Source of the DNA: an uncultured Clostridia bacterium
Lineage (GTDB): Bacteria > Bacillota > Clostridia > Oscillospirales > Acutalibacteraceae
DNA: 64,000 nt
Reading direction: 5' to 3'
Assembly (NCBI GenBank): GCA_947585745.1
Contig: CANPXF010000001.1
Span: forward strand, 1-64,000
Within the stretch, counting starts at the first letter, position 1. The number at the start of each line of letters is the position of its first letter. This document shows positions 43,647 through 52,593 of this stretch, piece after piece. The position numbers and the translations under genes are program-made. Under the pieces are notes generated by a model. The model ran no database searches and was not told where the DNA came from. It worked only from the letters and a program-made list of their open reading frames with translations.

Positions 43647-43810
43647 AAAATCTCACCTATTAAAAAGTAAAAAGCCTTCGGTATCAATTTTTCACATACC
43701 ATTCGCTTATGCGCGCGCTAAAGGCGCAAATACAAAGAAAATATTACTTGTCTTTTTGGAAAACACGGCTTTTGTAAAATGTTATTTCCAAACCATTTTC
43801 AAATCAGAAA

Positions 43811-43840
43811 GGGGCGACATATCGCCGCCCCTTAATTTTT
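43811..43840. terminator. Terminator after malG
   Basis: GGGGCG(A) / (T)CGCC-GCCCC hairpin at 43811-43832, followed by TTAATTTTT on + and TTTCTG on -. It separates the importer genes from the GH13 gene. Confidence 0.65.
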
Positions 43841-43852
43841 AATTGAAAGGGA

Positions 43853-44707
43853 TTAACCCTTAACGCCACCGGCAGTAACGCCTTCAACGTAGTAGCTCTG
43901 CATCTTGAGGAACAGGATTGTTACAGGTACAGCAACAAGTACGGAACCTGCGAGGAACTGCTTGAAGTAGTTAACCTTAAATTCAAGGCTTACCATCATT
44001 TGCAGTCCGATTGCAACCGTATAATTATTAACTGCGTCACCCATTATAATCTTTGCAAGTATGAAGTCTGTCCAAGGACCGATAAACGCGGTAAGGACAG
44101 TATAAACTACTATTGGCTTAGACATCGGAAGAATAATTCTCCAGAATATCTGATTTTTAGTTGCGCCGTCAATAGTCGCCGCTTCGTCGAGCGCCCTCGG
44201 AATTGTATCAAAGAATCCCTTTGAAATTTGGAATCCCAATCCCGCGCCCGCCGAGTAGCAGATAACGAGAGCAACGAGAGTCTGAGTAAGTCCCATAGCC
44301 TTTAAGAGATAGTAAATAGCTATCATTGTCATAAAGCCGGGGAACATACCGAGAATCATACCGACGTTTATAAACTTTTTACGGCTCTTAAATCTGAGAC
44401 GTGAGAACGCATACGCTACCATAAGCACGCTGATTGTGGAAATTACACAGCTGAAGCACGCGACAACAAATGTGTTCAGATACCATCTCGGGAAGTTAAG
44501 AGTACCCGTGTTTGTAAAAAGCTTGATATAGTTATCAATACCATAACTCATTGGGATAAGCGTCTGAGGAATAGAAGCCTTGTCTGCGCTGAACGACTGG
44601 ATAAGGAGATACGCAAGAGGCGATACCCACAGAATACCTAAAACTGCGAGAATTATGTAGATAAATGTATTTGAAAGAGTACGTCTTAATTTATAACTTT
44701 TTATCAT
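43853..44707 (-). CDS. malG: Maltose-type ABC transporter permease MalG
   Basis: 284 residues, six membrane segments. The ATPase-contacting EAA loop reads LDEAATIDGATKNQIFWRIILP, as in MalG. Together with MalF it forms the channel for maltooligosaccharides. Its start overlaps the malF stop by 4 nt. No ATPase gene follows. Confidence 0.9.
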   Translation of the reverse strand: MIKSYKLRRTLSNTFIYIILAVLGILWVSPLAYLLIQSFSADKASIPQTLIPMSYGIDNYIKLFTNTGTLNFPRWYLNTFVVACFSCVISTISVLMVAYAFSRLRFKSRKKFINVGMILGMFPGFMTMIAIYYLLKAMGLTQTLVALVICYSAGAGLGFQISKGFFDTIPRALDEAATIDGATKNQIFWRIILPMSKPIVVYTVLTAFIGPWTDFILAKIIMGDAVNNYTVAIGLQMMVSLEFKVNYFKQFLAGSVLVAVPVTILFLKMQSYYVEGVTAGGVKG

Positions 44708-46203
44708 GAGAACGCCTCCTCGTCTTTCGCAGACTTCGTCATATTAAACGTGATGAGCGACAAAGTAGCGCAAACAATAAATACTAAGATACCTACGGCG
44801 GCGGCAAGGTTGTAATCCTGATTGTTCATAGTCAGCTTAAACAGCCACGTTACAAGAATATCGGTATAACCCGCCTGGTAATACTTCTCCGTCGTCGGTC
44901 CTCCGTTTGTAAGGAGGTAGATAACGTTAAAGTTATTGATATTACCTATAAAGCTTGTTATCAGATACGGGGTTGTAACAAAGAGCATATAAGGAAGTGT
45001 AATCTTCATAAAGCTCTTGACAGGACCCGCGCCGTCGATTGTCGCAGACTCATAGAGGTCTGCGGGGATATTCATAAGAATACCCGATGTAATGAGAATC
45101 GTATACGGTATACCTATCCAGATATTTACAATAATTACCGTAATTCTCGCCATAAGCGCCGTGGAATTAAGGAACTGAATCTGAACGGTAGAACCTACAA
45201 TTAGCGAAAGCAACTGGTTGATAGCGCCGTTAATCTGAAGCATCTGGTTCATAAGAAGCAGAGATACGAACTGAGGAACAGCGATAACAACTACAAACAG
45301 GGTTCTCCAGAGAGCCTTCAGCTTTATTCCCTTTTTATTAATCATAAGGGCAACAATCATTCCGAGAATGTAGTTCGAGAATGTTGCGAAAATAGCCCAT
45401 ATAATTGTCCACTCGGCAAGTCCGATAAATGTTTTTGCTTTGTTCGCTCCCTCGGTAATGGAAACGAGGTCCGTAAAGTTTTCAAGACCTACCCAGGTAA
45501 ACAGGTTACCGGGAGGCAGGTGAGCATTGTCGTAGCTTGTGAACGCGATAAGAATCATAAACACAAGCGGTAAAATTGTAAAGCAACCGATTAAAAGACA
45601 GGGAAGCGACATAAGTGTAATATGGAACTTCTCGTCGACAAACTGCTTTATTTCCTCTTTGAATGTCAGAACCTTTTTGCCCTCGCGCTTATCTTCATAA
45701 ACCTTGTAGGCGCTCTTTGTATTTGCAATATAAATTGCTAAAGCCAAAGCTGTAACTACTATTGTAACAACGCCGTAAAGTAAAATAAGCATTGAGTTGT
45801 CACCCGGTACTGTTACAGGGAAGCCTGACGCGTCCATTGTAGTGGAGGCTTTAACCGTACCGAGAGTATTGAATTTGGACATATATCCCCAACCGAAGAC
45901 AATCATAAACAATATGTACGCAACCTCGGTTATGAGGAAAAGTAAGCCCTTAATGAACTGGCCTTTAACCATATTGGCAAAGCCGAAAATGAGATAGGAA
46001 AGCTTTACAGCGAAATCGCCCTTGGCGAATCTCTTTCCGTAGTTAGCAAATCCTTTACCTACTCCCACGAAAAATCTGACAATTGCACGTCCCAAAAATG
46101 TAAAGAAACGAGCAAGATTGCCGGGTAGTTTCTTAAAGAATTGGGTAAAGTTATAACCGAACTTCTGGAAAGGATTTAGCTGCATATAGTCAATATATCT
46201 CAT
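44704..46203 (-). CDS. malF: Maltose-type ABC transporter permease MalF
   Basis: 499 residues. EAA loop LYESATIDGAGPVKSFMKIT in the C-terminal permease domain. The first ~200 residues hold an extended N-terminal region with extra membrane segments and a loop, longer than in typical sugar permeases but like MalF in Gram-positive maltodextrin systems. Start at MRYIDYMQ (46203) with GGGAGAG upstream. Confidence 0.88.
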   Translation of the reverse strand: MRYIDYMQLNPFQKFGYNFTQFFKKLPGNLARFFTFLGRAIVRFFVGVGKGFANYGKRFAKGDFAVKLSYLIFGFANMVKGQFIKGLLFLITEVAYILFMIVFGWGYMSKFNTLGTVKASTTMDASGFPVTVPGDNSMLILLYGVVTIVVTALALAIYIANTKSAYKVYEDKREGKKVLTFKEEIKQFVDEKFHITLMSLPCLLIGCFTILPLVFMILIAFTSYDNAHLPPGNLFTWVGLENFTDLVSITEGANKAKTFIGLAEWTIIWAIFATFSNYILGMIVALMINKKGIKLKALWRTLFVVVIAVPQFVSLLLMNQMLQINGAINQLLSLIVGSTVQIQFLNSTALMARITVIIVNIWIGIPYTILITSGILMNIPADLYESATIDGAGPVKSFMKITLPYMLFVTTPYLITSFIGNINNFNVIYLLTNGGPTTEKYYQAGYTDILVTWLFKLTMNNQDYNLAAAVGILVFIVCATLSLITFNMTKSAKDEEAFS

Positions 46204-46339
46204 TAAATCACTCTCCCTTTTCATTAGTTTTATTTGGTTTAAATAATAATTTGCGTTATCCTGTTCCCCTCATTTTAAAAATTATTATTTAAGCCAAATA
46301 ATTTTCAAAATTACATGATAACACTTTTAAATCTGTCCG

Positions 46340-46367
46340 TCGGCAGCCTGCCGAGGCAGGCCGCCGA
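46340..46367. promoter_or_regulatory. GC-rich hairpin between malE and malF
   Basis: TCGGC-GCCTGC-CGAG-GCAGGC-GCCGA, an 11-bp stem with one mismatch pair and a tetraloop, in the ~200-nt gap. It has no T-run, so it is not a plain terminator. The position matches the malE-malF intercistronic element of E. coli, which protects malE mRNA and lowers malF expression; a similar job here is inference. Confidence 0.55.
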
Positions 46368-46410
46368 TTAACTGAAATAATTCAAATTTAAAATCGAAGT
46401 TTAAATATGA

Positions 46411-47748
46411 TTACTCGTCCTTAATATTGGAAATTGTATCCTTAAGGAGCTTCTTGAAATCAAACTTATCAGGCTTTGTATCTGTAGCTATAAGCTTGTT
46501 TCCGAGGTTAGCCATAGGATCCCAGAAAGTCTTAGCAACGTTAACCTGTGCAACAGCGTGCTCGCTCTGCGCGATAAGCGCGGAAATAGCAACATTTTTC
46601 TTAGTAGCGTCAGACTCTACAACCGTGTTGTTTGTCGGGCTCCAACCGAGTTCCTCACATCTCTGCTTCTGGCACTCCTCACTTGCGAGATAGTAAGCAA
46701 GAATCTGAGAAGTACGAGGATATTTAGTTTCGTTGTTAACGCCTACCATCTTGTAACCGTACATAGAAATCATCTGCTCATCTTTACCGTTAACCTTAAT
46801 TGTCGGAAGCTTAGTAGCGCCGAAGTTGTCGCCGAGAGCTTCTTCGTCGGCAGTTGAGTTCCAGTTACCGTCGATGCCTGCGCCGCAGGTTGAGGGCTTA
46901 GACTTGGAGGATACGAAACCTGAAGAAACGTTAGCAACGTCTAAGCTTGTGAAAGTATCGCTGTACTCGTGCATAAGAGTTGAGAACGCTTTAAGTGTTG
47001 CAACAACCTTATCCTCGTCATATTTATTGAACTTCTGAGTGATGTTATCTTTCTCAAGACCTTCAATTTTAAGTCCGCCCGTGAAAGCGAAGATACAAGC
47101 ATAGTAGCCTGTTCCTGCGTCCATAATGAACTTTTTGCCTGCTTTCTTACAATCCGCGAGAATCTTCTCAAGAGAACCGGCGTCCTTATCGGAAACTACA
47201 GACTTATCATATACGAGATAATATCCGTTACCTGTTTCAGGGAAAGCATAGAGAGTATCTTCCTTTGTATCAGGGTTAGGAAGAGTACTTGCGGAAACAG
47301 CAGCCTTTAAGTTAGTCGCCTTAATATCCTCAGCGTACTTTGTAGCTACAGGAGCAATAACGCCCGCGCTTACAAGACGGCTTAACTGGTCGGAAGCAAA
47401 TCCGAATACGTCAGCAGCAGCGTCAGGGTCTGAAAGCATATTTGTAGCGGCAGTATCCTCGCCCTGCGCTACAACGTTAATTTTGATGTTCTGGTCAGGG
47501 AACTTCTTTACGAAAGCATTACACTGTTCTTTAAGAAGCTTTACAGAGTTATCAGGACCCCATACCTTAATAGAAGCGCCTTTTTCTTCACCGAAATCGG
47601 CAGCGTCTATGCTGAAGCCTGTGCCTGTCTTGGTATCTCCGTTACCGGAGCCGCTGTTTGAAGTTGTGCTCTCTGAGCCGCCGCCGCAGCTTGCAAAAGC
47701 AGCAACCATCATCATTGTTGCTAAAAGCAGAGCAACGATTTTTTTCAT
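46411..47748 (-). CDS. malE: Maltose-type extracellular solute-binding lipoprotein
   Basis: 445 residues. Lipobox AFASC, a Ser/Gly/Thr linker, then a family-1 solute-binding fold (IKVWGPDN near the N-terminus, VFGFASDQLSRLVSAG). Binds oligosaccharides outside and feeds MalFG. First gene of the importer operon. I start at MKKIVALLL (47748), preceded by GAAGGA; the frame runs 16 codons further without an SD. Confidence 0.9.
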   Translation of the reverse strand: MKKIVALLLATMMMVAAFASCGGGSESTTSNSGSGNGDTKTGTGFSIDAADFGEEKGASIKVWGPDNSVKLLKEQCNAFVKKFPDQNIKINVVAQGEDTAATNMLSDPDAAADVFGFASDQLSRLVSAGVIAPVATKYAEDIKATNLKAAVSASTLPNPDTKEDTLYAFPETGNGYYLVYDKSVVSDKDAGSLEKILADCKKAGKKFIMDAGTGYYACIFAFTGGLKIEGLEKDNITQKFNKYDEDKVVATLKAFSTLMHEYSDTFTSLDVANVSSGFVSSKSKPSTCGAGIDGNWNSTADEEALGDNFGATKLPTIKVNGKDEQMISMYGYKMVGVNNETKYPRTSQILAYYLASEECQKQRCEELGWSPTNNTVVESDATKKNVAISALIAQSEHAVAQVNVAKTFWDPMANLGNKLIATDTKPDKFDFKKLLKDTISNIKDE

Positions 47749-47800
47749 TTGAATTCCTTCTTTCATAATATTTTTAGCACTTTTAACAAGCGCCAAGTGA

Positions 47801-48000
47801 AATCGCGTACAATTGGGGACTGCGCGATTCGTTCACTATATAAATAATAACACAAATTGCCATTAAAATACAACTCCCTTTGTTGTTTTTGTCTAAAACA
47901 TCAAATAAAATTCATAAAATTGTGCAGTTTTACCTGCAAATTTTATTTTTATAGCAATCTGCATAATTATCGATTGATTTATATATGCAATCTGCATAAT
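47801..48000. promoter_or_regulatory. malE promoter and repeated upstream motifs
   Basis: On the minus strand TTGTAT (47868-47873), 18-bp spacer, TATTAT (47844-47849). In the leader lies an inverted repeat AATCGCG-N15-CGCGATT (47801-47829). Upstream, GCAATCTGCATAAT occurs twice exactly, at 47954-47967 and 47987-48000, 33 bp apart (three helical turns). A related TGCAATATGCA lies at about 48115. These look like sites for a regulator of malE, of murE, or of both. Confidence 0.55.
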
Positions 48001-48078
48001 CTCATTTTGTGCAAAATCACTATTACTTTTTATCATTTATAGACTTTTCCCACAAAAGACAGATTTTGCAAGCTTTCC

Positions 48079-48106
48079 TTTTCCCTTATTTAGGGAAAAT
48101 TTTTAT
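48079..48106 (+). terminator. Orphan + strand terminator-like hairpin
   Basis: TTTTCCC / GGGAAAA (48079-48099) followed by TTTTT, with no + strand gene upstream. TTGATT-17-TAATCT just before it could make a short RNA of about 90 nt, but the evidence is thin. Confidence 0.4.
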
Positions 48107-48140
48107 TAGTTTGTGCAATATGCAATAAAAATATTAAAGG

Positions 48141-48169
48141 TTGTATTTTATGTATTATATTGATATAAT
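48141..48169 (+). promoter_or_regulatory. murE promoter
   Basis: TTGTAT (48141-48146), 17-bp spacer, TATAAT (48164-48169), 74 nt before the start codon. Confidence 0.7.
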
Positions 48170-48242
48170 TATTAATATATGATTATTAAGCTTTAATTTT
48201 ACTTAAAGATTTTTGCCGAATCAATGTAAAAAGGTGATTTTG

Positions 48243-49712
48243 ATGAAACTTAAAGAATTACTTAAAACAATCGATTACGAAATTATAAAAGGAAATACCG
48301 AAACCGAGATTTCGGATATTGTTTACGACTCCAGAAAAATTACCGACGGCTCAATGTTCGTGTGCTTAAAGGGCTACAATTCTGACGGACATTCCTACGC
48401 CTCGGAGGCGGTAGAAAAGGGCGCGTCGGCGGTTTTAATCTGTGATGATATTGAAATTCAAGGCGACAGCGTCGCGGTTATAAAGGTCAAAGATACCAGA
48501 GAGGCTTTAGCATACATAAGCGCTCAGTTTTTCTCAAATCCCGCAAAGGAGCTTACCACTATCGCGGTCACGGGAACCAAAGGAAAAACGACAACCGTCG
48601 CTATGATTAAGCGCATACTCGAATGTGCGAAAATTAAAAGCGGTACAATAGGCACGCTCGGAATAATAATCGGGGATAAACGTATTCCGACAAATAACAC
48701 CACCCCCGAAAGCTATGAAATTCAAAAGGCTATGCGCGATATGGTAAACGACGGTTGCAAGGTTATGATTATTGAGGCGTCGTCAATAGGTCTGAAGTGG
48801 CACCGCGTTGACGCGATTGATTTTGACTACGGTATTTTTACGAATTTCTCACACGACCATATCGGCGGAGCGGAGCATAAGGATATGCAGGAATACCTCG
48901 AATGTAAGGCAATGCTTTTTAAAAAATGCAGGCTCGGACTTATTAACCGTGACGATGAAAAATGGCGGGAAATTTTAAACGGCTCAACCTGCGAGGTTAA
49001 AACCTACGGATTTGACAAAAATTCAGATTATACAGCCTCAAACGACAGTCTGCTTTCAACTCCTGGATTTCTCGGCGCGAGATTTGACTTGTCTGGAAAA
49101 AGGCAAATGCGTGTTGACGTCGCAATTCCGGGACATTTCAGCGTTTACAACGCGCTGTCCGCAATAAGCGTTTGCGCTGAAATGGGCATTGAAAACGACG
49201 CGATTTCAGAGGGTTTAAAAACCGTAGCGGTTAAGGGCAGGGTCGAGGTCGTTCCCGTTCCGGGAAACTACACTCTGCTGATTGACTATGCCCACAACGC
49301 ACTTTCTATGGAAAATGTTTTAACCACACTTCGCAAGTATAATCCCAACCGCCTCATTACAATGTTCGGAGCGGGGGGCAATCGTCCGAAGGTGCGCCGT
49401 TACGAAATGGGCGAAACAAGCGGAAGACTGTCCGATTTAAGCGTAATAACTGAGGACAACAGCCGTTTTGAAGACGTTATGGATATTATTGAGGATATTA
49501 AGGTCGGAATCGCAAAGACGGGCGGAAAGTATGTAGTTGTTCCGAACCGCAAGGACGCGATAAAATACTGCATAGAAAACGCGCAAGACGGAGATATTAT
49601 CGTTTTAGCGGGAAAGGGCCACGAGGATTATCAGGAAATTAAAGGCATCAAATACCATATGGACGAGCGGGAGCTTATCGCGCAATCGCTTGAGGAATTG
49701 GGAATTAAATAA
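48243..49712 (+). CDS. murE: UDP-MurNAc-tripeptide synthetase
   Basis: 489 residues. Mur ligase with N-terminal UDP-substrate domain (ISDIVYDSRK), ATP site TGTKGKTTT, carbamylated Lys region, and C-terminal domain with LIDYAHNALSMENVL and DNSRFED. Adds the third amino acid to UDP-MurNAc-L-Ala-D-Glu. DAP enzymes carry DNPR at the last motif; here Pro is Ser but the Arg that contacts DAP is kept, so DAP is the likelier substrate. Stand-alone, not in a dcw cluster. Start behind AAGGTGA. Confidence 0.92.
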   Translation: MKLKELLKTIDYEIIKGNTETEISDIVYDSRKITDGSMFVCLKGYNSDGHSYASEAVEKGASAVLICDDIEIQGDSVAVIKVKDTREALAYISAQFFSNPAKELTTIAVTGTKGKTTTVAMIKRILECAKIKSGTIGTLGIIIGDKRIPTNNTTPESYEIQKAMRDMVNDGCKVMIIEASSIGLKWHRVDAIDFDYGIFTNFSHDHIGGAEHKDMQEYLECKAMLFKKCRLGLINRDDEKWREILNGSTCEVKTYGFDKNSDYTASNDSLLSTPGFLGARFDLSGKRQMRVDVAIPGHFSVYNALSAISVCAEMGIENDAISEGLKTVAVKGRVEVVPVPGNYTLLIDYAHNALSMENVLTTLRKYNPNRLITMFGAGGNRPKVRRYEMGETSGRLSDLSVITEDNSRFEDVMDIIEDIKVGIAKTGGKYVVVPNRKDAIKYCIENAQDGDIIVLAGKGHEDYQEIKGIKYHMDERELIAQSLEELGIK

Positions 49713-49721
49713 AAAAGCAAA

Positions 49722-49754
49722 ATTGCTCCCCGAAAAATTCGGGGAGCAATTTTT
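49722..49754. terminator. Bidirectional terminator, murE and sigma factor
   Basis: ATTGCTCCCCGAA / TTCGGGGAGCAAT perfect stem (49722-49750), T-run on both sides. Confidence 0.9.
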
Positions 49755-50226
49755 ATGCTTTCAAATCAAACTGCTCTTTAAGCAATTCCCTGCCCCTTGA
49801 AAGACGGCTTTTTACGGTACCTTCAGGAATTTTTAAAATTCTTTTTATATCCTTTACAGGATAACCCTCCACATAATGAAGAATTACCGCAGTGCGGATT
49901 TTCTCGGGCAGAGCGTTTAACGCCTCTCCGATTTCAACGCTTATATAAGGATTATCACGCGACGCCGCATCGGGGAGAGCTTCCCCGATGTCGGCACATC
50001 GTTTTTTCATTCTAAGTTGTTTTTTACAGCAGTTTATTAAAATACTCGTAAGCCACGTTGAAAAATATTCCTCTTTTTTTAAACTGCCGAGCCTCGTATA
50101 AGCGATAAGAACCGCGTCGTGTACGGCGTCCTGCGCGTCCGCCTCATTTTTTAAAATTGACATTGAAACGCGGTAGAGCGTCTGCTCGTTTTTTAAAACA
50201 AGCCTTTCAAATTCGGAATTATTCAT
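49753..50226 (-). CDS. ECF RNA polymerase sigma factor
   Basis: 157 residues. Sigma region 2 (LYRVSMSILKNEADAQDAVHD) and region 4 (GYPVKDIKRILKIPEGTVKSRL). Directs polymerase to stress or envelope genes. It overlaps by 1 nt (TAATG) the gene upstream, which encodes its probable anti-sigma; the usual order is the reverse. A self-promoter may lie ahead of the pair. Confidence 0.92.
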   Translation of the reverse strand: MNNSEFERLVLKNEQTLYRVSMSILKNEADAQDAVHDAVLIAYTRLGSLKKEEYFSTWLTSILINCCKKQLRMKKRCADIGEALPDAASRDNPYISVEIGEALNALPEKIRTAVILHYVEGYPVKDIKRILKIPEGTVKSRLSRGRELLKEQFDLKA

Positions 50227-51557
50227 TATTCTTTTACCTTTACAGAAAAGTATACCGCGGAATATAAAACTTTGTTTTCGGCAGGTATTTTTATGTCGGA
50301 AATCCCCGTGCCGTCAATATTAAAATACGCGTTGTCTATCATATCGCTGTCACATCGGAAACCGACAGTAAAGGTTTTTGTTTCTCTCGGTTTAAGATTA
50401 AAGATATATAAATTGTCCTTTTTATGTCTGTTTACATATCCTTTTTTATACTGATAACATCCGTCGTCCGCGTTCGGGTCGTATGAATAAAAGCTGTGCA
50501 TACCAAGCACGCCTTTTTTCTTCTGCATAGCTTTAAGATAAACATTTATCCCCTGATTATAAAGAGTTTTGTCGGTATTGTTTTTGTAGGTAATATCGAC
50601 AAGGACAAATTTTTGCGCAACAGATACGGAACCTGTTTTCTCGTCCTTTGTGTTTACTCCGTCGCCCCATTTCCACTTTTCGCGTTCTCTGGGCTTTAAT
50701 GTGCCGTCCGAATTTATATATTCATCACTGCTCTGTCCCCAGAAATAGAAACTTCTTTTATCAAGGTTTTTAACATTATCCGATATTTTAACATTTGAAA
50801 GAGATACGGTATAGGAGTCTTTTCCAAAATCAATTTCTTTATTCTGTTTTTCGGGAATATACAATGATTTCGCGCTGTATTCCTCCCCGACTTTTTCCGT
50901 TTCGGATATATTGTACTCCGTACAGTCGTTCTTTGTACCTTTTACAATCTGAACATTTTTAAGGAAATTTACAGCCTCTTTTTCCGTAACATCGGAGCCT
51001 ATATAAGCCCCTAAAATTATATTAACATTTTCAAAATAAACGTTTATCTGCTTTGAACCGTTTTCAACTGGATTTTCCGCTTCGTCCGCTATAACGGCAG
51101 AATGTCCGTTGATTTCCGTTTGCTTATAGTCCTCAATATTAGTCAAAAGCCCGCCCGTGTTATTTTTATTCGGGCGCAAAAGCCACAAAGAAATATACCC
51201 GTTTTCACTTTTTGTAGTTTTAAAGTATTTTATTCCCTCAATATAAGTCTTAAAACCTTTCGGCACATCAACCTTCAGCTTCACATATTCGGGAGAATTT
51301 TCAGCCTCCGTTTTTTCGACATTAAGCTCAACGCCGTAGCTTCCGACCTGCTCAGCTATCATTGAATAAATTTTAGTTACGGCAAACGCTCCGCAGGGAA
51401 CGGCGATTAAAAGCGCCGAAAAAACAGCCAAAACTTTTATGCCACGCTTGGAGCCTGTTTTTTTAGGATTTTTAATTTCAGCCTCCTTTATACTTTCCCT
51501 CACGGAATACGAAAACCTTTCGGGAACGGGTTTAAACGCGGATTTTAAATTATTCAT
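50226..51557 (-). CDS. Probable membrane anti-sigma factor
   Basis: 443 residues: a short cytoplasmic stretch (1-42), one membrane segment (about 44-64), and a large outside domain that I do not recognise with certainty (DUF4179/DUF4367-like). The opening FKPVPERFSYSVRESI resembles sigma-binding N-termini of this group. The anti-sigma role is inferred from the 1-nt overlap with the ECF gene and the topology. Confidence 0.68.
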   Translation of the reverse strand: MNNLKSAFKPVPERFSYSVRESIKEAEIKNPKKTGSKRGIKVLAVFSALLIAVPCGAFAVTKIYSMIAEQVGSYGVELNVEKTEAENSPEYVKLKVDVPKGFKTYIEGIKYFKTTKSENGYISLWLLRPNKNNTGGLLTNIEDYKQTEINGHSAVIADEAENPVENGSKQINVYFENVNIILGAYIGSDVTEKEAVNFLKNVQIVKGTKNDCTEYNISETEKVGEEYSAKSLYIPEKQNKEIDFGKDSYTVSLSNVKISDNVKNLDKRSFYFWGQSSDEYINSDGTLKPREREKWKWGDGVNTKDEKTGSVSVAQKFVLVDITYKNNTDKTLYNQGINVYLKAMQKKKGVLGMHSFYSYDPNADDGCYQYKKGYVNRHKKDNLYIFNLKPRETKTFTVGFRCDSDMIDNAYFNIDGTGISDIKIPAENKVLYSAVYFSVKVKE

Positions 51558-51670
51558 AACATCATTCCTTTTTTAGTTTTTGAATGACCATTCTATATAT
51601 TAGAGTTTTTTAACGCCCGAAAGGTTCAGTCGATTTTTTATTTTTTAATAAACTGCGGTTTCCGCAAAAT

Positions 51671-51694
51671 AAAATACCCCTTTCGTAAAAGGGG
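51671..51694 (-). terminator. Terminator of XRE regulator gene
   Basis: CCCCTTT / AAAGGGG with CGTA/TACG loop (51677-51694), followed on the minus strand by TATTTTATTTT. Confidence 0.8.
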
Positions 51695-51696
51695 CG

Positions 51697-52365
51697 TCAC
51701 TTTGAAATTTTCCTATACATTACCGTGAAAATCACAGCCAACAGCACGGCGAAAGCTATCGCGACAATCCATACATTTATCATCGGGAGGAAACAGTCGA
51801 TTAATCTGAGCAAAAACGTTGTTGGAAAAATTGACAAAATCAATGTAAGAAGCCACGCTTTTTTAATGACAAGCGATTTTATCTCCGACTTTGAGTATGA
51901 AACTCTAAGCCTTGTAATTCCCACGGAAAATACAAGACCGCCCGCGACAAGCGTAAAGAGCGATACCGCGCAGAAAATAATCTCCCAGTGCGTAAAAAAT
52001 AAAATCCTGAAAGCCCAGATTGAATAAAGCTCCGTAACCGCGCCGAGGAGCGCGGAGAAAGCTCCGATAAAAATTGAAATGACGTATGTAATTTGAAAAA
52101 TATTCTTAAGATTTTCTTTACTCTCAACCTCTGTAACCTTTATGTTTTCGGGTTCTTTTTTCTCTCCCGCAAAAAGCTCGTCAACACTGACGTCAAAAAT
52201 CTTGCTAAGCTCGGGCAGAATGGTAATGTCGGGAAAGCCGTCCCCGTTCTCCCATTTTGATACGGTACGGTTGCTTATATTAAGCATTTCCGCAAGAGAC
52301 GCCTGCGTTAAATTTTTCTCTTTTCTAAGTTTGCAAATAAATTTGCCTGTAGTTTTCGCGTCCAT
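51697..52365 (-). CDS. XRE-family regulator with membrane domain
   Basis: 222 residues. HTH_3 domain (residues ~8-65: LRKEKNLTQASLAEMLNISN, then TVSKWENGDGFPDI), a linker, and four membrane segments in the C-terminal half. Membrane-tethered XRE regulators of this kind are common in Firmicutes; signal unknown. A palindrome lies ahead of the promoter. Confidence 0.86.
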   Translation of the reverse strand: MDAKTTGKFICKLRKEKNLTQASLAEMLNISNRTVSKWENGDGFPDITILPELSKIFDVSVDELFAGEKKEPENIKVTEVESKENLKNIFQITYVISIFIGAFSALLGAVTELYSIWAFRILFFTHWEIIFCAVSLFTLVAGGLVFSVGITRLRVSYSKSEIKSLVIKKAWLLTLILSIFPTTFLLRLIDCFLPMINVWIVAIAFAVLLAVIFTVMYRKISK

Positions 52366-52394
52366 ATTACACCCGCTTATTCATATTCTAAATT

Positions 52395-52467
52395 TATATA
52401 AATAATAATAGATAACTCCAATTAATTCAATGAACAACCTATAGAAACATTCCACGCATAGTGGAAT
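52395..52467 (-). promoter_or_regulatory. XRE gene promoter and upstream palindrome
   Basis: Minus-strand promoter TTGAAT-17-TATTAT. About 20 bp upstream of its -35 is a perfect inverted repeat, ATTCCAC-GCATA-GTGGAAT (52449-52467). It could be the regulator's own operator. Confidence 0.5.
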
Positions 52468-52593
52468 TTTACTTTCTATCTGAATTTTAGTATAATCATT
52501 TTAAGATAAAATGTATAATCCTGTCCGAAACAAAATCAGAAATTTTTTGAGCAAATCAATTTCAAAAAGCATTAACTGACAAGAATAAAAAAA

